From: Pleodorina starrii
Lineage: Eukaryota > Chlorophyta > Chlorophyceae > Chlamydomonadales > Volvocaceae
DNA: 64,000 nt
Direction: 5' to 3'
Assembly (NCBI GenBank): GCA_030267565.1
Contig: BRXU01000007.1
Span: 682,001-746,000, forward strand
Part shown: one piece after another, positions 57,194-64,000 of the stretch
Layout: every line of letters starts with the position of its first letter
Numbering within the stretch: position 1 is the first letter of the stretch
Program-made: the position numbers and the translations under genes
Notes under the pieces: model-generated
Seen by the model: the letters and a program-made list of their open reading frames with translations, nothing else
Databases searched by the model: none
What the model was told of the DNA's origin: nothing

Positions 57194-60100
57194 ATGTATA
57201 AGCGGGACGTCGCGATCGTGCTTCTGGCCTGCGTGGCGCTTCTAGTCTCGCTCCAAAACGAAGGCACCTTCACCTTTGAGAAGGCTTGGTATGTCTGCAA
57301 AACTCTTCTTGCGGTGATGGACTGGGCTTGACGTGCAACTGTTCTGACGCAGGTTCCATCACACGCTGGACGAATCGCTGGAGCTTTACGCGAAGCATCA
57401 TGAACTTCCTGCGCCTGTTGTGGTGGGGTTGGGCGCTGTTGGCTGTGTCGGGAGGTACTTGACCCGCGGTACACGGCGTGCCCAGTGAGACGGGCTTGCA
57501 GCCCACCAGATGCATCTCACGTTGACTGACATCCCACGGTGCGAACGCAGGCCGACTTGAACGGCGATGGCCACCTAGAGCTGGTGGTAGCCACGCCGGA
57601 TCTGAAGTTGCAGGTTGGTTTGTGGAGCGGTTCGCCGGGGTAAGGGAAAGGAGCGTAGCGGGGGCATTGCATCAAAGCCCTCAACCAAACGTCGCGCACC
57701 TCCCTCATATTCCCACCCGGACTCTGAGCGACGCTGCCTTCAAACCCGACCCGACCCGCCGACAGGTGATCCAACCAGCGCCGCCTGGCCACCGCGGCGA
57801 GGGCTTCGCACGGGTGGCGGAGCTGAACGCCATCTCACTGCTCTTTAAGCGGGCGCTGGTGGCGGCAGGGCACAGACCGGTGGGTTGGAAGATCATGTCC
57901 AGGGTGGAGAAGGTTATGCGTTGGCTTTGGTGGACCCGCGCTGACGATGCAGCGGGCGGTTTCAGCGGCCGATGGCGGCAGTGGCGGTGCCGAGCGTCGG
58001 CTGACGGCGACAGCTGCTGAGAGCGCCCCTCGGGACTTGGCGGGAGGGCCGGACACGCGGCGGCCAATCAGGAGGGCTGCGGGGCAGGGGCCGTGCCCCC
58101 CCCCCTCCTGAAGCAGGAAGGGCCGTGGCCACACGCCAAGTCGAGCACCGCCAGCTTTCCTGACACCCCAGACCTTCATCAGGCCCCCAGTGTTGCGGCC
58201 CTGGGACCGCGCCTGACCCCCAGCCGCTGCCCTCCGTCCCTCCGCTGCGTTACCTTCTTAGCCCGACCCCCGGCTCGCGCCGCCTTGCCCTACCTCAACA
58301 CCTCAGGTGGCGCTGGCTGTGGGCTACCTGGATCCGCTCCCTTCGGAGCGGGTGCGGCCTCTGCGGAAGCAGGTCGTTGTGGTGGTCACTGCCTCGTGGA
58401 AGGTGAGCAGCGCAGCGGGGGCAGCAGGCAGCAGGGTCGGAAGCACGGAGCGGGGTAGGGGGCGGGACAGGGAGTGATATGCCCCTTTATGTAAGAATGA
58501 GTCACTGCGGACGTTGTTGATCAAGCTGCTGCAGCCGCTGAACCTCCGAGGTAGGGGGGAGGCGGGGTGGCCAGCGGCGTCCCAGGATCAGGCTCTCGAC
58601 ATGCGGCTGCTGAGCGGGCTGGGTAGGGAGGCCGGGAAGTGGACGGGGGAAGGGAGGCCGCGATGGCTGGTGTTTGCGGCCTTTGACAGCGAGACGGGTA
58701 CAGGAGGGCATGGCACGGGCGGCAGGGCATGCGGTACGCAGCGCCGCGAGCGGTGGCTTTCGAGGAGGAGGAGGACGTCCGGGAGGGAGGAAGCGGTTGG
58801 AGGCTCAGGAAGGAGGCGGGTGGCGGGCTGCAAGGGCGGGAGGGCGGGCGTGGGGACAGGGCGTGGACCCGCATCTGCAGGTGCCGCTCTGTGGCCTGTA
58901 ACGAAGGCCGTGGGCCAGCTCGTTCGTGGACCAGCCTGCTGGAGCTCCTGGTGTTTGCGTCCTGCTGCTCCGTCCTCAGGCCGGCCTTGAGACCCTTCCC
59001 GTCGCGTGCCTGCGCCGCGCCTGATTTGCTGCCGCCCCTCAGCAACACGGCCCCTGCCGCACCCGCTACCGCACCCAATCCAGCCGCAACCCGAACCTCC
59101 CTTGCCTGCAGGTGATGTGCTTCGACCACAACCTGGTGCTCAAGTGGGAGTACGATGCAAAGGTGCACTTCCCGCACCACGCCCGCATAAAGGAGGTGAG
59201 GTGCGCCGCGGTCTCCGCCCAGCCCGACCGGCAAGTTGGCCGGCCTGGGCTGGTCGGCGCAGCTCTTTTGAGCGGGCGCCCTCCACAGCCTCTCACCCCC
59301 TTCACGCATCAACGCAGCTGCGACTTTGGGCCCCCGCACCGTCCCTGAGCTGGGACAGGGACACTGTCATCGTGCGGGGCCGAGGAAAAGGGGGCCGCGG
59401 CAACAGCACGCGGCTTTACCGCGTCCCCCTGCGCTGCGCGCAAGTGGCGTCAGCGGCGAAGCGATTCGTGGGATCACGGCTTTGCTTGGGACGTTTCCCC
59501 CTTCCCTCCACCCTCCCACTGCTGCAACCCGCACCACTGAATCATTTTCCACCCACTGAATCATTTTCCACTCACTGAATCATTTTCCACTCGATGCCCC
59601 CTTCTCCTCCCCTTCTCCAGGTTGCGGTGTACATTGCGCCCCACCAGGTCCACGAGGCGGACCGGGGGCTGGTCATTGTGGGGGCGAGCGTACAGGTAAG
59701 TGGATGGGTGCGGAGTCGTGACCGGGCTGGGCACCCATGGGCTGGGCTTGGGCTGGGCTTGGGCTTGGCAGGACTTTGCGGGATTGGATCTGTTGGCACA
59801 CTTGGGGCGAACCGGATGGCTAGGCAGTGGGTGCCAAACATGGCTACTGATGTTTCCTTCTGGCAGGTCGGCTCGCGGCAATTGATGCGCACGCGCTTGC
59901 CCCACCCACAAGCCGGCAACCGCGCAGCCGCTGAGGCAGCTCACTTTGGCCGCCTGTCAAAGCACCCGCACGGGCGTCCCCGCTCACGCCCGCGCCCTTC
60001 CGTCATGTGCACTCGCCGAACCCGCCCATCCCTCGTGTGCACTTGCCGAACCCACTCCACCACGCAGCGCGGCGACCTGGCCAGCGGCGAGGGACTGGAG

Positions 60101-63100
60101 AGCGTGGGGGAGGGCGGCGACGGCAGCTTCTTTGAGGATGACGACGTGCTGCTCAGCGAGATGCGCGAGGACGCGGAGCGCAAGGCACACGCCAAGAGCG
60201 CGGGTGGGTGGGTCACTGGGTAACTGGGTAACTGGACGGGGCCACTCACCTGTTTTGAACAGAAGGCTTTGTGAAGAGCTTTGGGCTGGTCGGGTTGCGG
60301 GATGGGCAGTGTGGGGCTGGAGGTGGGCCGATGGGAGAGGAGTGGGTTGAGGGGAATGCGGCGAAGTCAGTGTTCGCTTGGTTTGCCCCCGACGGGAGGT
60401 GCCCCCAGCAGGGCACCTACCCTGATGCGGCGACTGTTGTCCAGAGCCGTCAAGGGCGCGCGGGTGTGCCTCGTTTCAGTTCCAGTTGCTCTCACAAAAC
60501 GCAATAAATGGCCATTCCACCATTGCTGACTTCCTAGCGCCACCTGGCGTGCCCTCCTTGCTTTCCCTGTAACCCCGTGTATCCCAGCCGAACGACCAAA
60601 TGTAAACCAATGCCGATTCGAACCACTGCCGATTCGAATCATTGCCGATTTGAACCATTTCCATTCGGCCGATTTCGACCGCCACTAACCCCAACCCCCT
60701 CCCCACCCACCCACCCACCCCGCTTCTTCCAGGAGTCGCCGAGACCCTGTCGGACCTTGACGGCAGCGACCCGCTGGCTGGCTTGCCCGCCTCGCGCCAC
60801 TTTTCTTACGTGGCACTGGAGGGCGGCAACGGCAGCCTACGGTGGCAGCACGGCAGCGGCGACTTTCACAAGGACCTATCCGACCTGGGCGGGGAGCTCA
60901 CACCCCAGAACAACTACCGGTGTGTTGATGTGCTGTTGCGGATGCGGATGCTGTTGCGGATGCGAACGCGGATGTGGATGCGGGGGAAAATAAAGAAGAA
61001 GCCGCAGCGATGGGACGGGGGTGATGATGCGGGAGGGAATGCTGGAGGGATCAATGAAGATGGCTGGTCTGGGGCTCGGCAGCCGGAGGGGAAAAAGGGA
61101 CGGACGGGGTGTGGGTGAGGGAGGGCAGGGTGTGTGGGGATGGGAGGGGCTTGGGCGGGGATGGGGAAATGGGCGGGAACACGGGTTGGCGGTGGCCAGG
61201 AGGTAGCGGCGCGTGTTATGGGAAGGGGCGCGTGGGCTGGGCGGGTTGGGGGCGCGACGGCTGCCCGACCTTGAGCCGTCCCCTACCTCCCTTCGTCACG
61301 AGCCCGATCTCACCACCGTCCGATCCGATCTTACCACCACTTCCACCCCCACTGCAATATTCCTGCCCTGCGTCGGCCAGCCTGTACAGCCTGCCCATGA
61401 GGGCTGTCCTTCTTCACCCGCCCCTCCCTGCCCTCCGCCTGCCTCCCTCCCTCCCCGCTCACCCTGCCCCTCTGGCCCACCCGCCCATTCGCCCCCGCTC
61501 TCTCGCGCAGCCTGGACGCGGGCAAGCTGGAGGGCCGCCACTTCGGCGAGGCCTCCTGCCGCGATTACCGCGAATCCGTGCTGCACGTGCTGCCCCACGT
61601 GTGGGAGCGCCCCGCCGACACGCGCCTCGTGGAAGCCCACTTCGTCAAGCACCGCGTCGGCCGCGGCGCCGCGAAGAAGGACCTGGCGGCGGCGGCGGGC
61701 GCCGCCAAGGGCCGCGGCCTCAAGGTCCCCTCCGAGTCCGACGGCGCCGGCGGCGGCGCCAAGGGCGGACACCACGCCAAGAGCAGCCTGCTGTCTTCAG
61801 GCCTGCTGAGCCCCGGCGTGCCCAAGGGCGCCAAGCGCAGGGGCGCTGGCGGCGGCGGCGTGGCACCGGTGCAGCACGGCCGCGGCGGAGTGCACGCACG
61901 CGACGCGAGGGCGCCGGCGCCGGCGCCGGCGCACAAGGGCCCCCGTGCCGCCGGCATGGGCGCAGGAGCGGGCGGGACGGGGGCTGATGACCCTCACGGG
62001 AAGCGGCACCTGCCTCACAACGTGACTGCCAATGCACTGGTGGCGTTCCTGGAGTCGGGGGTGGAGGTGCTGCATCTGTACTCGGGTAAGGGGGGTGGGG
62101 AGGAGGGAGGGGATGGGGAGGAGGCGTGGTAGGGGAGGGCGGCGTGGCATGTGGGGCTGTTGAGGGGGGGGGGGCAGGGCTCGTGACGGCGGGTGCGTGG
62201 AGGACGGACGTGGGTCCCTGTCTGAAGTTGGTTGCAACCCCGTGAAGTGCGTTCGCTGACACCTCTTGAAGCATGTGAACATGGACTGGACGGTTGACCC
62301 ATGGGTCGACTCTCATCGCTCTCCGCCTCACACGGCGCCTGCAGCTGACCCCCTTTCCTTCTCGAACCCGCACGCCATCGCCCCTTATCTGCGTTCTGCC
62401 CCGCCCTCACCTCACCTCACCCTTCCCGCCCACAGGCCGCACGGTGTGCAAGCTGCACCTGCCGCCCCGAACCCTGCACGCCGACATCAACGGGGACGGC
62501 GTGCTGGACCACGCGTCGGTCTACCGGGGGCACACGGCGGAGGGAGGCGACGGCGGCGAGGAGGGGTCAGTTGTCAGTGGGTGGACGGGGGCCACAACAC
62601 AGGGTCGGGTGGCCGTGCCGTGTATTAGGTACCAGGTATATCATCAGCAGCAACAGCAGCAGCGGCAGCGGCACACCGGGGGGTTTAGTAGCACATCCGC
62701 GTTCCCCGTGGCCCTTCCATGCCAGGCCTTTATTTGGATCCGTATCCACCGCAGCGGGACAGCGCACGGTGCGGACGGCGGACTTTGGAATCCCGTGCCC
62801 TGTCTGTCTGCCGACGTGGACGTGGACGCAGCTGCGCACACAATCACGAACCCACTTTTCCACTGCTCCATTCCGACCCCTGCCTGCCCTCGGTGGGACG
62901 GTGGGTGTGTCCGCAGGCACCTGCTGCCCGGCGAGCTGGCATCCGCGAGCGGCCGCGGTCACCTGGTTTCGGGGCGCTGTACGGCAGTGGTGCGCAGCGG
63001 CATTCCGCCCACCGAGACGCTGTTCAAGGTGTGGGGCGCGACGAGGCGCGCGGGCGGGCGGTCCCCCGGGGTGGCGTGGGCCCCCGGGACGGACGGGGCC

Positions 63101-64000
63101 CACCAGTGGGGAGAGACACAATCGGCACGATATTCCACTCGTAACTGCACTCCACTGTATGTTGCCCAAGCCCAGGTTGTCTGCCTTTCTCTCCGCTTTC
63201 CTTTCGCCCACGCGGCAATGGTGGTCCAGTGCGCCGTTGCCACTCTCTTTTCCACAAATCAGTACGCTCAGTCCCAGACTGATAACCCCCCTTTGCGAAC
63301 CCCCGCCCCCCCAACCCCCGCCTCACGCTCCCAAACCCCTACAAACACCCTCCGCACACCGCCCTTCCGCGTTTGTCATCGCTCCCCTTCGCTCGCTTTC
63401 TCTATCCCGCGCCCTCTCCCGCTCCTCCGTCCCACTCCTCCCTCAGGTCCAGGTGTGTCACACGCGCAAGTTCGGCGTGTCGGCCTCCCGCAACGTCTTC
63501 CAGCGGGCGGCCGCCGCCGCGCAGCCCACCGAGCTGGCCACCCCCGTCATGCTGCCCATTCCCGACCTGCACGGATACGGACCCAAAAGGTGGGGCGGGG
63601 GCGAGGGGTTTGAGGCAGGGTGGCGGGCGAGCGGATGAAGGGAAATAGATCTGAGAGAGAGCGGGTAGAAGGTCCGCTCGTTCTCGAGAGCGCGCGCCGT
63701 CACTCTGGCTGCGAGTCTGGTTACCGGTAGCTCAGCGCGGCTCCCTTCTCTTGGGTCGTACTACTGGGTACTGTAATGTCTGTACCGTGGCCTCAACGAA
63801 ATGCGCTCGCGCCGCGCAGCAGCCGTGAAATACAGGCTGAGACACCTAGCCAGAGACACAAAGCTGCCCTTACGCCCTCAATAGCCTCCTCCGATTGAGC
63901 TCCTGTTCCCCGAACCGCTCCGCAGGCGGCAGCACGGCATGCTCGTGTTCCTGACCAACAAGGGCGAGATGACGGCCGTGAGCGGAGGGGGCAGCCATCT
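57194..64000 (+). CDS. NERD1: NERD1-like FG-GAP membrane protein, 3' end beyond the window
   Basis: Fourteen exons so far: 57194-57288, 57353-57422, 57551-57613, 57766-57879, 58307-58402, 59112-59195, 59621-59695, 60068-60203, 60733-60919, 61511-62085, 62436-62580, 62917-63028, 63447-63589, 63926-64000 (open). Phases match throughout; exon 11 could instead end at 62565 in the same phase. The N terminus MYKRDVAIVLLACVALLVSL is a signal anchor. FG-GAP/EF-like calcium motifs read ADLNGDGHLELVV and HADINGDGVLDHA. Other strings (EGTFTFEKAW, CFDHNLVLKWEYDAKVHFPH, DRGLVIVGAS, RDYRESVLHVLPHVWER, MLVFLTNKGEMTAV) match the plant At3g51050/NERD1 family in order. In Arabidopsis NERD1 is a Golgi membrane protein acting in exocyst-linked secretion and root growth; this is from memory. 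Exon 10 adds a long Gly/Ala/Lys-rich insert not expected in land plants. Confidence 0.88.
58466..58541 (-). repeat. Dispersed ~80-bp intronic element, copy 4 (antisense)
   Basis: In intron 5 of the NERD1-like gene, inverted relative to the gene and about 65 nt from the donor. The minus strand reads GCTTGATCAACAACGTCCGC, then AGTGACTCATTCTTACATAA, then AGGGGCATATCACTCCCTG. The upstream CGGAGGTTCAGCGGC edge matches copy 2. Confidence 0.85.

Overview
The window is nuclear DNA from a volvocine-type green alga related to Chlamydomonas and Volvox. The evidence is GC-rich coding exons, many small GT-AG introns whose phases match exactly, Ala/Gly/Gln-rich low-complexity protein segments, a TGTAA polyadenylation motif behind one gene, and gene families typical of green algae. 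The species cannot be named from the sequence. Homology calls are by motif recognition only; splice sites were placed by hand and checked by reading-frame arithmetic.

Layout. (1) 1-5037, minus: a large ankyrin-repeat protein running off the left edge. (2) 6604-8229, plus: a single-exon beta-propeller (NHL-like) plus BTB/POZ protein. (3) 8230-12857: a gene-free stretch with a 612-bp foldback transposon-like element and a hairpin. (4) 12858-19599, plus: a 12-exon gene for a plastid-type RqcH/NFACT ribosome-rescue protein. (5) 20408-28147, plus: 13-exon DNA polymerase eta. (6) 29630-30808, minus: a 3-exon, probably plastid-targeted ChuX/HutX-like protein. (7) 32853-54056, plus: three tandem paralogues (A, B, C) encoding secreted proteins with two SRCR-like domains joined by a proline-rich linker. 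Copies B and C lie in a recent 6.6-6.8 kb segmental duplication; A is older. A fourth, gene-less copy of their promoter region lies between A and B, next to a tRNA-derived SINE with an intact target-site duplication. (8) 57194-64000, plus: a NERD1-like FG-GAP membrane protein running off the right edge.

Most notable are: the SRCR cluster, where the B/C duplicates act as filled and empty sites for small insertions, including a 30-bp element with a 10-bp duplication; a roughly 80-bp repeat in introns of three unrelated genes, several copies lying just upstream of 3' splice sites and carrying a branch-point-like motif; a frame-breaking length change in SRCR copy C; and a foldback element whose two arms encode the same peptide. 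The housekeeping genes are neighbours without an evident shared pathway. The SRCR genes form a co-ordinately built extracellular-protein cluster with a shared upstream region.
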